Assembly (NCBI GenBank): GCA_002345205.1
Contig: DDVI01000009.1
Coordinates: forward strand, 1 to 14,586
Direction: 5' to 3'
DNA from: Bdellovibrionaceae bacterium UBA2316
Lineage (GTDB): Bacteria > Bdellovibrionota > Bdellovibrionia > Bdellovibrionales > Bdellovibrionaceae
Length of the DNA: 14,586 nucleotides
In this document: positions 7,701-14,353 of the stretch, one piece after another
How the letters are laid out: the number at the start of each line of letters is the position of its first letter
How positions within the stretch are numbered: the stretch's first letter is position 1
Notes under the pieces: model-generated
Database searches by the model: none
What the model was told of the DNA's origin: nothing
Seen by the model: only the letters and a program-made list of their open reading frames with translations
Program-made: the position numbers and the translations under genes

Positions 7701-7775
7701 TACGCTAACAATGATTTCAATTAACGAAATACCTCTTTGATTGCGAATTGGCTTAATAAAATGGACGTGGTTCAT
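4704..7775 (-). CDS. Giant prepilin-like surface protein (1023 residues)
   Basis: The N-terminus is a clear type IV prepilin signal: a short basic leader ending NQRG (G15), then ISLIEIIVSVGIAGIIMISM with Glu at +5, and a continuing amphipathic helix to about residue 75. A prepilin peptidase should cut after G15 and methylate the new N-terminus. Ordinary pilins are 120-200 residues; here more than 900 residues of beta-rich, Thr/Ser/Asn/Pro-rich sequence follow, with several Cys pairs (GSCCSED near 560; CPLMTSVWAEPYCNGVNTTC near 170). One Ig-like/cadherin-like section is suggested by ATFKSGFYQFRIVALDTAGA-type text near 385-410. I infer a pilin-anchored adhesin or tip protein reaching beyond the outer membrane. 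No strong ribosome site is visible upstream of the ATG. It overlaps the minor-pilin gene downstream. Confidence 0.8.
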   Translation of the reverse strand: MNHVHFIKPIRNQRGISLIEIIVSVGIAGIIMISMLSMMQLMNKNSSNIAFNVTKNEVISKIRLNALSLASVETSAALTQTLGSSGMTPNVGSANSFPYSAMLANCMPGLATAATCDKTTMDDARGFKFYLANGSSADPTQAIAGEDIYYTTKGVRCTSEQAASPVECPLMTSVWAEPYCNGVNTTCSKAVSLTIRYRVEIRPDYSGETFMAPLEGEIYLALSKGIHLSRLLSQSDVPIPLNANGIYSVQKYYGLPDQASLPTGLRFEAILGNPIGLVSMKLQVRSITGTDAVSYLDDVVPADMKDQTWTDVRDPLDPNTSWIVQLTGAKPNQIINFGTQTTATASYNTTKSYGIGASATDTAANQAKFRWTINATGALVAPTFKSGFYQFRIVALDTAGATTESMNYITVRIIPRPQFLMPATQPSFTQIRNCIGGQKIVNYQLAVADDEFVGLQTFKLNGVDVGFSQVTGTNGFIQIPFDLSQNIAGVNQAFGYAYTVKNKFTGRTINSVVMPETNGNFSVTLSEKPVSAVTLSAYPSKIRINTTGTISANIETGSCCSEDPTLSWTYPTVPEVSAPLLSGNPTSTPVCTIDTADNRRICSGNVTATGIKESPSITSSPDIIAQYTFATPSTACTGGTINTSYTNNTYVPVVKIPGIQFYLTESLWLDLPNNPIRALKTISPAVYVRSDFQPDQDVTVGVYKSTDGSLVCSITFEAGTGANPIDRICSIPVGYSGDLILNRISPNVMIDTDAFGPSFRAKLVSGKLNHRTCQASLTSIPDFAPYTVSTNQPMLNSPWGFTTDAFGNAVQDTYNDAGHWAAGNTKQLRCYDSWNGTIGASSYSNTDNMNITGYGVVDINIQDIYRLYRYNSEIKPPAAANVHNSIGNASVTSSKARYQTYIFPDNPNLDFDPKNAPYVFAVYHNGGAPSQAVWQFVNPLTEATGTTPPKPWTDYTPQLCSGSSALSRIRLFGVKTVGHSTAETVMKATNNIYASGSSYYSYSFMCAFGRWNPFVKTSTTWSN

Positions 7776-7899
7776 ACGTGTCGACTAATCGGCACAATTG
7801 TTTATTTTCTCTACGTAAATTTGTGTAATTTTTGTTGAATTACCAAAAAATGAGTACCTTTTTGAGACGCTGTATCGTTTCGAAACATATCCGTTCGTA

Positions 7900-8874
7900 T
7901 TAGAACGTATAAGAAAAGTACCAACCAGACTTCCCATGACTATTACGAACGATATAGTCATCAAGAATAATATTCCAGCTGCGAATTGTGATAAAAACAC
8001 CGGTCGTTAAATGATCCCAAGAATAACCTGATGAAATATTAATTGTGGCAGAACCCGTTACGACCGAATCATCCTGCAATGGTTTATCCGTATAGTTTTT
8101 TTGAAAATAATTAAAGTCGTAGTTCGCTCCCAGCACGCCACCGATAAACCAGTTTTTGTAAAAGCGTGTTGAACTATACGCAATACCTGGACTCAAGCTA
8201 TAGATCGAAGCATACGACAGTGTCGACTTTCGATTGAATAACTCATATTTTTGAATCGATCCAATACTCGCCAAATGATAACGCGCGATGCTCGCGCTCA
8301 ATATCCATGCGGATGAGGTTTCCGCCCGCTTATACATGATCGGCGAAAATAAAAATGAGTCATGCTTCGGATTACTGATCCAGCTTAATGACATCTCCAT
8401 TTTTTCGTAACTTAAATCAGGAAATAAATAGAGTGGATTTCTATCTACTGTACTATCTTCCACCAAATAACCTCTGGTAAAATCATAACTCGCATCTGCG
8501 CGAATATGGGGAGTCAGAATTAAACTCGTGCTCGCGTAAACTAATTTGGAGTCAACTCGACTATCGGTGGACTGTTTGGGATCTCTAAATGGGATACTTA
8601 ACGTCGTATTGCTGCCATCGACGTCTAAACCAATTAAATAGTTGTTCCTGTTAGTCGTCTTCATCGAGCCTGTTTCATTAATCTCTAGGCCCGTTACGCG
8701 TGAACCGATTCCTATGGCAGGCGTATACACATGTTTAGGTTTTTCTATTAACATAGGTCCAATTGCCGTCTGATCGACAATGTCGGAAAATGCCAATGAA
8801 AATGATTTCATTGGCACTAGCAGACACGTAAAAATTAGAACAACAAAAGCACTCAACATCATTTTAAATTCCAT
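7900..8874 (-). CDS. Secreted outer-membrane beta-barrel-like protein
   Basis: The 324-residue protein starts with a Sec signal peptide (MMLSAFVVLIFTCLLVPMKS, probable cleavage after SFSLA at about residue 28). The rest alternates short polar and aromatic strands such as HIRADASYDFTRGYLVEDST, IGGVLGANYDFNYF and ATINISSGYSWDHLTTGVFI, and ends in SGWYFSYTF. A terminal aromatic Phe strand of this kind is the usual outer-membrane barrel insertion signal. It resembles DUF4421-type barrels, but I would not insist on that family. An in-frame ATG at 8862 has a better-placed GGA and is an alternative start. It lies 124 bases ahead of the giant prepilin in the same direction. I infer it may be an outer-membrane partner of that system, by neighbourhood only. 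Confidence 0.7.
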   Translation of the reverse strand: MEFKMMLSAFVVLIFTCLLVPMKSFSLAFSDIVDQTAIGPMLIEKPKHVYTPAIGIGSRVTGLEINETGSMKTTNRNNYLIGLDVDGSNTTLSIPFRDPKQSTDSRVDSKLVYASTSLILTPHIRADASYDFTRGYLVEDSTVDRNPLYLFPDLSYEKMEMSLSWISNPKHDSFLFSPIMYKRAETSSAWILSASIARYHLASIGSIQKYELFNRKSTLSYASIYSLSPGIAYSSTRFYKNWFIGGVLGANYDFNYFQKNYTDKPLQDDSVVTGSATINISSGYSWDHLTTGVFITIRSWNIILDDYIVRNSHGKSGWYFSYTF

Positions 8875-8963
8875 AAGTTTCGGATACAGGAAAATAAGCA
8901 GAAAAGAAGCCTTTTGACCTTCGAATCTGCGACACTCTGACCATAAAATCTATGGGCCTCTTG

Positions 8964-9959
8964 CTATTTCAATGCGTTCAAGATCGGACTGTTGTCGACT
9001 ACACCGATGCCCGGGACTTCGCGGTTTAGGATTTTCTGTTGTTGGTTTGTGTTTAACTTGTTTCCGTTTAAGTAAACTTCGTTAACCAGCTGTTTTCCGT
9101 TTTCAGTGATGCTATGAAATACGATAGAGACGCGAAAGCTTGGATATTTTAGTTCCGCTTTTGATATTACTTGGTTGCGTTGTTCTTTCTCCGATTTTCC
9201 TTTCGTCGCTAATTCCATCGATGTAGAGTAATCCACTTGCTTATCCAACGTGATATAACTACCTGTCATGTTACCTGTCACATACGCTTTATTAGCACTT
9301 GTATCTATGATCGAAGCTAATCCAGAAATATTCGTGTCTACGATCATACCGCGCGCATTTAATAATTTTTGATATTCCGGTTTTTTAATTAGGAATTCTA
9401 TTTTTGCGTTTCCGCCTGCAGTCGCGCCGGCTTTTTTAACTACGTTCTGACCTTCTTCATACGTTTCAACCACAATCTTACCGCTCATATCGACTTTGGA
9501 AGTCATCGGACATGAACCCGATTTTTCTGTTATGTTTTGCTTAGCTTCCATACTGAAAACATCCCCGGCTTTTGGTTTATAGTTTTCGCTCTCTTTAGGG
9601 AATGTTGAGTTTACTGTCGTTTTAGGAACATTACAGTGAGCTTGAATTTCCTTTAACATTTTATAGGAATTAGGATCTTCTTTTTGTAAATCAGCCTCTT
9701 TCTTAGAAATTTCTTCAGCCGACATTTCGCTACTAGGGGAAATCAATTCACCCGGAGGAAGCTCCATTCTATTCTGATTTGAAAATGTAGCTTTGATTTC
9801 ATTGATTTGGGCTTCGGTTGGCATTTCACCTTGATCTGGCGCCGTGAAGTTTAATTTTTCAGGGACGCGATCTTGAAATGAACCTGGTTTATCGTCACTT
9901 TTTTCTTGGCAAGCGATTAAACTAAGCACGCTAATAGATGCAATAATAAGCTTCTTCAT
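8964..9959 (-). CDS. Lipoprotein of unknown function (331 residues)
   Basis: The signal peptide MKKLIIASISVLSLIAC is a textbook lipoprotein leader with lipobox LIAC and lipidated Cys17. Positions +2 and +3 of the mature protein are Gln-Glu, which does not give the classical Asp+2 inner-membrane retention signal, so outer-membrane location is plausible. A charged, Pro-rich and probably flexible stretch of about 90 residues follows (MPTEAQINEIKATF, then EEISKKEADLQKEDPNSYKM). A beta-rich body begins near HCNVPK and has two further Cys (AHCN, GSCP) that could pair. The ribosome site TTGAGGTT is good. I do not recognise the family. A gap of 89 bases separates it from the barrel gene downstream on the same strand, so they could share a transcript. 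Confidence 0.75.
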   Translation of the reverse strand: MKKLIIASISVLSLIACQEKSDDKPGSFQDRVPEKLNFTAPDQGEMPTEAQINEIKATFSNQNRMELPPGELISPSSEMSAEEISKKEADLQKEDPNSYKMLKEIQAHCNVPKTTVNSTFPKESENYKPKAGDVFSMEAKQNITEKSGSCPMTSKVDMSGKIVVETYEEGQNVVKKAGATAGGNAKIEFLIKKPEYQKLLNARGMIVDTNISGLASIIDTSANKAYVTGNMTGSYITLDKQVDYSTSMELATKGKSEKEQRNQVISKAELKYPSFRVSIVFHSITENGKQLVNEVYLNGNKLNTNQQQKILNREVPGIGVVDNSPILNALK

Positions 9960-10129
9960 ACAACCTCAAATTCGGATACTTTTTGGACATTTTTCTGCCG
10001 CTATTTATTTTTCAGGACTCAGCATTGCCAGTCCCGTACCGCCGTTAAAACCAATTAAATGAATTTGGCTGTAAAAATATGTTCACAAAAATTACATCGC
10101 GCAAATTAGGGATACCGACCTTGCGATTT
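9960..10129. other. Intergenic stretch, no gene supported
   Basis: 170 bases between two minus-strand genes. A locally GC-rich patch at about 10028-10052 breaks the AT-rich background. On the minus strand a short open stretch reads IHLIGFNGGTGLAMLSPEK before TAA, but it has no start codon after the preceding stop, so I do not call a gene. The promoter of the 331-residue lipoprotein should lie here, though no convincing -35/-10 pair is visible. Confidence 0.4.
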
Positions 10130-10504
10130 TTAAATATCTTTGCAGCTTAGGTTAAACAACTTAAAGATACCGTCTTGGTAGGCGCCCGTTTTACGAACAT
10201 TTTCGATCATTAAATAAATGTCAGACCCATATTCCGATTCACAGCGAATCATCGAACCATAGCCATTGGGTTTTGCAATACACAGAGTGTACGTCACGGG
10301 CAAGTAACCCTGATTAGACATTTTAGAGGTTTCAAATAATTGAACATTTGCAAATTGATTACGGCCAAGCTCGTTGGGTTTATAATAACGGATTGTATGT
10401 TTTGATATGCCATCCGCGAGTTTTTCAGCGCTTGTGCATTCGACAGCGGCCATTGTTGATTGAACAGCTAGCAATAAACCGAAAATATATGAATATACAG
10501 ACAT
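10130..10504 (-). CDS. Small secreted protein with four cysteines
   Basis: The 124-residue protein begins with a Sec signal (MSVYSYIFGLLLAVQSTMAA, probable cleavage after MAA at residue 20), leaving about 104 residues in the periplasm or outside. The mature part contains four Cys (VECTS, LCIAK, RCESE, LSCKD), consistent with two disulfides, and looks like a compact beta-rich fold (YLPVTYTLCIAK, DIYLMIENVRK). The ribosome site is good (GAGGT six bases upstream). It stands alone, with 176 bases before it and 170 after it. No family is recognised. Confidence 0.7.
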   Translation of the reverse strand: MSVYSYIFGLLLAVQSTMAAVECTSAEKLADGISKHTIRYYKPNELGRNQFANVQLFETSKMSNQGYLPVTYTLCIAKPNGYGSMIRCESEYGSDIYLMIENVRKTGAYQDGIFKLFNLSCKDI

Positions 10505-10680
10505 TAGGACCTCAGTTAGTGTTTTAGGTTCGTGACGCTATTTTATAGATTTTAAAGCCCTAAACCAATGTCATCTATTTGTACGGGGAACTTTTTCAAC
10601 AACCGGCCTGATAGTCGAAGGGCAATATGGAACATATCACCCTATTGAAATTGAATAAAAATAATGTAAACGCTAGAAAA

Positions 10681-11079
10681 CTACTCGCACTTATAACCCG
10701 CGGCTACCAATTTGTCTTGAATCCGAGTTAAAACTTCTTCGCATTTTGCTTGACCAACTATTTGGCTAGCTACTGAAGCGGCTTGTCCACCTTTAGTGTA
10801 TTCAAGCTCACAACCTTGATCTTTGCCTTTAATAGATAGTTTACGAACATCTTGGCCCGATGTGCATGTCACATCGCCAGCTGCCGTAGTCGTAGTAGCT
10901 GCTTTTGATGTTTTAGCTTTTTTAACGTCTTTTGCTGGAGCTGTTTCTGTCGTCGCAGAAGGCACCACCGGAGCCGTTGCTGTCGCCGGGTCAGTTTTAG
11001 TTTCCATAGTTTGTTTCTTAGCTGCGTTCGAGCAACCCATCATCAAACCCATTGCCAATAGAATTACAAATTTAGTCAT
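10681..11079 (-). CDS. Small Ala/Thr-rich lipoprotein
   Basis: The 132-residue protein opens with a lipoprotein signal MTKFVILLAMGLMMGC (lipobox MMGC, Cys16). A low-complexity linker of about 55 residues rich in Ala, Thr, Pro and Lys follows (ATATAPVVPSATTETAPA, then AKTSKAATTTTAAGD), which would act as a flexible tether through the periplasm. The C-terminal 65 residues form a small domain with four Cys (VTCTSG, GCELEY, AKCEEV, YKCE at the very end), probably two disulfides. A strong GAGGAAAT ribosome site precedes the ATG. The domain's family is not recognised. Its architecture of lipid anchor, tether and small disulfide domain suggests an envelope binding or structural role. Confidence 0.75.
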   Translation of the reverse strand: MTKFVILLAMGLMMGCSNAAKKQTMETKTDPATATAPVVPSATTETAPAKDVKKAKTSKAATTTTAAGDVTCTSGQDVRKLSIKGKDQGCELEYTKGGQAASVASQIVGQAKCEEVLTRIQDKLVAAGYKCE

Positions 11080-11161
11080 ATTTCCTCACTCGTTAAGTTA
11101 ATGAACCAAACTAATCTCTAACGTATTTATTTTTTCTATTCAAGAACTAGAGCAATAAAGC

Positions 11162-11383
11162 CTAGTAGTGGGGTGGTTTTTCGTGAGGACGGATATCGTT
11201 TGATTGCTCCAGCAAATGCTTTAAACTTTTTGTGACTATTTCAAGCGTTGCTTTTAGTTGTTGAATTTGTTCTTGCTGTTCGCAGACGACCTGGTTCAAT
11301 TGTTCAATCGTGTCTTCTTGAAAAAGAAAACGCGTTTCTACGTCTGTCAGTCTTTGTTCAAACATTTGGGTATCTTCGCTCAT
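11162..11383 (-). CDS. slyX: SlyX family coiled-coil protein
   Basis: The 73 residues match SlyX in length and layout: an N-terminal 'RLTDVETRFLFQEDTIEQLN' segment, a continuous coiled coil through about residue 58 (VVCEQQEQIQQLKATLEIVT), and the hallmark C-terminus EKPPHY. SlyX was named from the Escherichia coli slyX-slyD region; its molecular role remains unclear. A second ATG at 11365 (MFEQRL) is a possible start, because many SlyX proteins begin close to this position and neither start has a good ribosome site. It is divergent from the transporter gene at 11730, and the gene stops 83 bases before the lipoprotein start on the same strand. Confidence 0.85.
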   Translation of the reverse strand: MSEDTQMFEQRLTDVETRFLFQEDTIEQLNQVVCEQQEQIQQLKATLEIVTKSLKHLLEQSNDIRPHEKPPHY

Positions 11384-11729
11384 AAGTGTTGTTTAGTACC
11401 GAAACAGGGAAAAATCCATAATTTTAGCCAATCGAGTTACGCAAGCCCTTGCCCACCCCCAATTTTCTACAAAACCTATCCATTTTTTTCAAAAGTAGCG
11501 ACGAAGTTTAAAACATACGCAGAAAACTCCAAAACTTATTAAACATGCCTCCATGGCTGAAAGACCGTCAGGGTAAACGCCTGTTTAGGCGGCATTTTTT
11601 TCTTTTTTACTTTAATTCCAGAAATGACCAACCGGTCTGTAAAGATTCTGTTAGGACGCTGGACATACTGGAGCCTTTAGGTTAGAAACGCCCTCGAGCA
11701 ACCTTCATATTATTTGATAAGGAGCAACC
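11384..11729. promoter_or_regulatory. Divergent intergenic region between slyX and the transporter gene
   Basis: 346 bases with no supported coding sequence. It must hold the promoters for slyX (minus) and the transporter (plus). The transporter has a good ribosome site, AAGGAG, at about 11719-11724. An intrinsic terminator lies at 11578-11608, so any plus-strand transcript started upstream of about 11545 would end before the transporter. The transporter is therefore either driven from 11609-11710 or controlled by attenuation. I see no convincing -35/-10 pair. Confidence 0.5.
11545..11608 (+). terminator. Intrinsic terminator in a foldable leader or small RNA
   Basis: The stem CGCCT (11578-11582) and AGGCG (11587-11591) with loop GTTT is followed by GCA and then T7-C-T6 (11595-11608), a textbook Rho-independent terminator on the plus strand. 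Competing pairings exist: TAAAC 11574-11578 with GTTTA 11583-11587, and ATGCC 11545-11549 with GGCAT 11591-11595. No gene ends just upstream on this strand, so it would terminate either a small RNA or the leader of the transporter at 11730. Confidence 0.75.
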
Positions 11730-13262
11730 ATGGCAGCAGCGTCGGTACTGTTAACCCTTTTAGCGGTAATTATCCTGTACTTCAGATACAACCCGATGAT
11801 GCATGCATCACCATTCATGGTTAGACGGTTTCTAAACTGGTTCCCACTTGGGATGAGTTACGCCTTCCTGTACATGGCTCGATACAACCTAAACGTAGCC
11901 AGCAATGCCCTGGGTTCCAAAATGACTATTGCCAGTTTCGGTACGATCTTCGCCGCTGGAACAATCACTTACGGTTTATCCTTCTTACTAAACGGTCCCC
12001 TTGTAGATAAATGGGGAAGCAAAAAAGGTATGTTACTCGCAACGGGTGGTGCGTCCTTAGCAAACATTGCAATGGGTATCGTTGTTTACCTCTTCTTAAA
12101 CGGCCAATTAGAAGTGAATATGACCATTGCTTTAGCGATTCTATATTCCGTAAATATGTTCTTCCAGAGTTACGGAGCCGTTTCGATCATCAAAAATAAA
12201 GCCTATTGGTTCCACGTTCGTGAGCGCGGTATCTTTGGCGCCATCTTTGGAACATTGATTTCTGTAGGTATCTACTTCGCATTCGACTTGAATTCGAAAA
12301 TTGCCGACTCGGCCAGTGCAAACCCTAAAAATCCAGGATTTTTGTCAGATCTTTTCCATACAACTTTAGGTTCCGTTAACAATGGCGTTGATTCTGTTTG
12401 GTTTATTTTCTTTATCCCAGCGGCTTTACTTATCTTCTGGTTCATTATGGATGCGATCTTAGTTAAAGACATGCCATCACAGGCGGGACACGAAGACTTC
12501 GATACTCATGATGCTTCGTCCGGCCAAATGCATATCGAGTTAACTAAAACTGAAATGCTTAAACGTGTATTCTCGAACCCAATCATTATGATGGTAGCGG
12601 CGATCGAATTCACCACGGGCGTTATCCGCAACGGTGTTATGCAATGGTACTTCAAATTTGGTAAAGTCGTTCCTCAAATCGGCGCTGAATTTTTCCATGA
12701 TAACTGGGGTTTAATCCTGTGCTTAACAGGTATCGCGGGCGGATTCGCTGCTGGTCATATCTCTGATAAAGTATTCCAATCACGTCGTGGTCCTCCAGTA
12801 GCAATCGCGGGTATATTGATTACTATTGTTGCGACGACTATGTACTTTAGCTTATTAACGTCACCTCTGATCGTTGGTACGTGCGCGGTTCTTTTAGGCT
12901 TACTATCTATCTCTGTTCACTCGTTGATGTCTGGTACAGCGGCAGCCGATTTTGGTGGTCGTAAAATGACGGCGACAGCGTCGGGCATCACTGATGGTTT
13001 CGTTTACCTAGGAACTGGGTTACAATCTTTAGTTTTAGGTAACATTCTATCTGAAAAACCAGAGAGCTGGCACGCATGGCCGGCATTCTTGATTCCATTT
13101 GGTATCATGTCGGTATTAGTGGCTCTTAAAATGTGGAAGTCTTTACCAGATGCGACTCGCAAATACTTAGCTTCTAAAGACATTCCCGTCGACCGTGTAC
13201 GTGTTGTTGAAGAAGCGCGCGTAGGTGGAACGGTAAATTTAGAGCCAAACAACCGTGCTTAA
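11730..13262 (+). CDS. OPA-family transporter (GlpT/UhpT-like organophosphate:phosphate antiporter)
   Basis: The 510-residue inner-membrane protein is a major-facilitator member of the organophosphate:phosphate antiporter type. In the known family such proteins exchange glycerol-3-phosphate or hexose phosphates for inorganic phosphate. RFLNWFPLGMSYAFLYMARY places R51 where GlpT has its substrate-binding Arg45, and VIRNGVMQWYFKF places R300 at the position of Arg269. The loop motif GPLVDKWGSKKG (89-100) is the MFS A-motif. About 12 core helices follow an extra N-terminal helix (residues 4-18) that GlpT lacks. A soluble, acidic loop around 247-268 joins the two halves. The ribosome site AAGGAG is well spaced. 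The true substrate cannot be told from sequence; scavenging host or prey sugar phosphates would fit a predatory lifestyle. Confidence 0.88.
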   Translation: MAAASVLLTLLAVIILYFRYNPMMHASPFMVRRFLNWFPLGMSYAFLYMARYNLNVASNALGSKMTIASFGTIFAAGTITYGLSFLLNGPLVDKWGSKKGMLLATGGASLANIAMGIVVYLFLNGQLEVNMTIALAILYSVNMFFQSYGAVSIIKNKAYWFHVRERGIFGAIFGTLISVGIYFAFDLNSKIADSASANPKNPGFLSDLFHTTLGSVNNGVDSVWFIFFIPAALLIFWFIMDAILVKDMPSQAGHEDFDTHDASSGQMHIELTKTEMLKRVFSNPIIMMVAAIEFTTGVIRNGVMQWYFKFGKVVPQIGAEFFHDNWGLILCLTGIAGGFAAGHISDKVFQSRRGPPVAIAGILITIVATTMYFSLLTSPLIVGTCAVLLGLLSISVHSLMSGTAAADFGGRKMTATASGITDGFVYLGTGLQSLVLGNILSEKPESWHAWPAFLIPFGIMSVLVALKMWKSLPDATRKYLASKDIPVDRVRVVEEARVGGTVNLEPNNRA

Positions 13263-13740
13263 ATTTTTTGGCCGCCATCTGATGTGGTGGCCGTTGCTAA
13301 TACTTTTATTTAGTCTTCCGAATCATTCCTCAGAATGCTTGAATGATGCCACGGTGTGTTCTTACTATTTCCAAAAGCACCAAGAGCTAGGATGTGATCA
13401 GAAAAACTACCTGGTTAATTTTGGCTACAAATACTGTCGATTATTTGTAAATGCAGAGCATACCTATACCAAGCACGCTCAAGGTGTACTTGCTAATATC
13501 CGCACATGCTTAGTGAATCACTTAGCTAAACAACCACATTTAACGTGTGAAAATGTTGCCGAAATTGCCATTCAGTCCCATGTTGAGTGCTATAAAGAAA
13601 ACCATTTTTGCGAATTAAGCGCGAAAGACCAAATGGTTACGTTATGGCACATTAAAGCCGGTTTGCATGATCCATTTTTTCAAACTACGATGAAGCTAAT
13701 CGTCGACCAATGTCGCATTCAATTCACAGAACATAAATAG
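13255..13740 (+). CDS. Cys-rich secreted protein of unknown function
   Basis: Reading from GTG at 13255, eight bases inside the transporter gene, the 161-residue protein has a signal peptide (MWWPLLILLFSLPNHSS in its core) and nine cysteines spread through the mature part (ECLND, TVCSYY, GCDQ, KYCRLF, TCLVN, LTCEN, VECYK, FCELS, DQCRI). Helical, disulfide-rich segments such as NYLVNFGYKYCRLF and VLANIRTCLVNHLA suggest a compact all-alpha extracytoplasmic domain. An ATG at 13282 starts right before the hydrophobic core, but it would leave no basic N-region, so I prefer GTG with overlap and coupled translation. The coupling suggests a functional link with transporter expression. I do not recognise a family. 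Confidence 0.7.
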   Translation: MLKFFGRHLMWWPLLILLFSLPNHSSECLNDATVCSYYFQKHQELGCDQKNYLVNFGYKYCRLFVNAEHTYTKHAQGVLANIRTCLVNHLAKQPHLTCENVAEIAIQSHVECYKENHFCELSAKDQMVTLWHIKAGLHDPFFQTTMKLIVDQCRIQFTEHK

Positions 13741-13783
13741 AAAAATTTTTCATGTGCTTAAACACTACCCCATGACAATTCTG

Positions 13784-14350
13784 CTATTTAGCAGACTTCA
13801 TGGTGATAGAAATTTTCAAAATTTGAATTGGATAGTTGGTAGCTTGAATATCGAAAATTTCATTACCTTCAATTTTCAAAACCTCGTCAGTATTGACTAA
13901 AACGGAATTGAAAACAATAGACCCAGAAATGGTTTTCAGATAGTGAATGCCATCACCAAAAAATAGTTTTTCGTCTTGGTTTAACGTCACAATTTGCATA
14001 TCGCAATGATAGATATTGCGACGATAAATGATTCCTAAGTCAACAACCACACCGCCAATTAAGGAACACTGAATGGAATCTTCCCCGTGGAAACTATGGA
14101 CTTTAAGCGGCAGCAAGGACTGTTGATTTAACTTAAGTCCCTCACCGGATAACACTATCAAATGTCTATCATAACCGGGAAAATTAGAAAATACGTTATC
14201 TGATTTAATTTCAGCACTGCTCAGGCGCCAATGAAAGTCAACTTTCGCTAAATCTGCGCCTTCTGGAAAAATATCTATTTCCTGAGTCATACCTTGGCCA
14301 TTTTTCCAGGGCATTTGTCGAAAGTGTTCCTTCTTTAAAATTATTTCCAT
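13784..14350 (-). CDS. HutD/Ves family cupin-like protein
   Basis: The 188 residues carry HutD/Ves landmarks in order: PWKNGQGMTQEIDIFP at 14-29, DFHWRLSSAEI at 38-48 and FSNFPGYDRHLIVLSGEGL at about 54-72. HutD proteins are bicupin-like and are linked to histidine utilisation in some Proteobacteria; Ves in E. coli is a related cold-linked protein. The biochemical role is still unclear. No other hut genes are in the window, so a histidine role cannot be argued from context. The gene starts three bases after the stop of the upstream partial gene, indicating one transcript. A perfect 6-base hairpin, TCTGCT/AGCAGA (13780-13795), overlaps the stop codon but lacks a T-run. Confidence 0.88.
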   Translation of the reverse strand: MEIILKKEHFRQMPWKNGQGMTQEIDIFPEGADLAKVDFHWRLSSAEIKSDNVFSNFPGYDRHLIVLSGEGLKLNQQSLLPLKVHSFHGEDSIQCSLIGGVVVDLGIIYRRNIYHCDMQIVTLNQDEKLFFGDGIHYLKTISGSIVFNSVLVNTDEVLKIEGNEIFDIQATNYPIQILKISITMKSAK

Positions 14351-14353
14351 CGT

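Noticed and set aside
10823..11101. 92-codon plus-strand frame rich in Ala and Val opposite the small lipoprotein
   Set aside because: The composition mirrors the Ala/Thr-rich linker of the minus-strand lipoprotein. It is a shadow frame with no ribosome site.
11541..11608. c-di-GMP or other known riboswitch ahead of the transporter
   Set aside because: The segment folds and ends in a terminator, but I could not match the conserved core of any riboswitch class I know.
13740..13751. GAAAAATTTTTC palindrome as a terminator between convergent genes
   Set aside because: The stem is all A/T with a single G/C closing pair, which is too weak to be convincing as a terminator.
13780..13795. Perfect TCTGCT-ATTT-AGCAGA hairpin at the end of the HutD gene
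   Set aside because: There is no T-run on either strand after the stem, so I do not call it an intrinsic terminator, although it could stabilise a 3' end.
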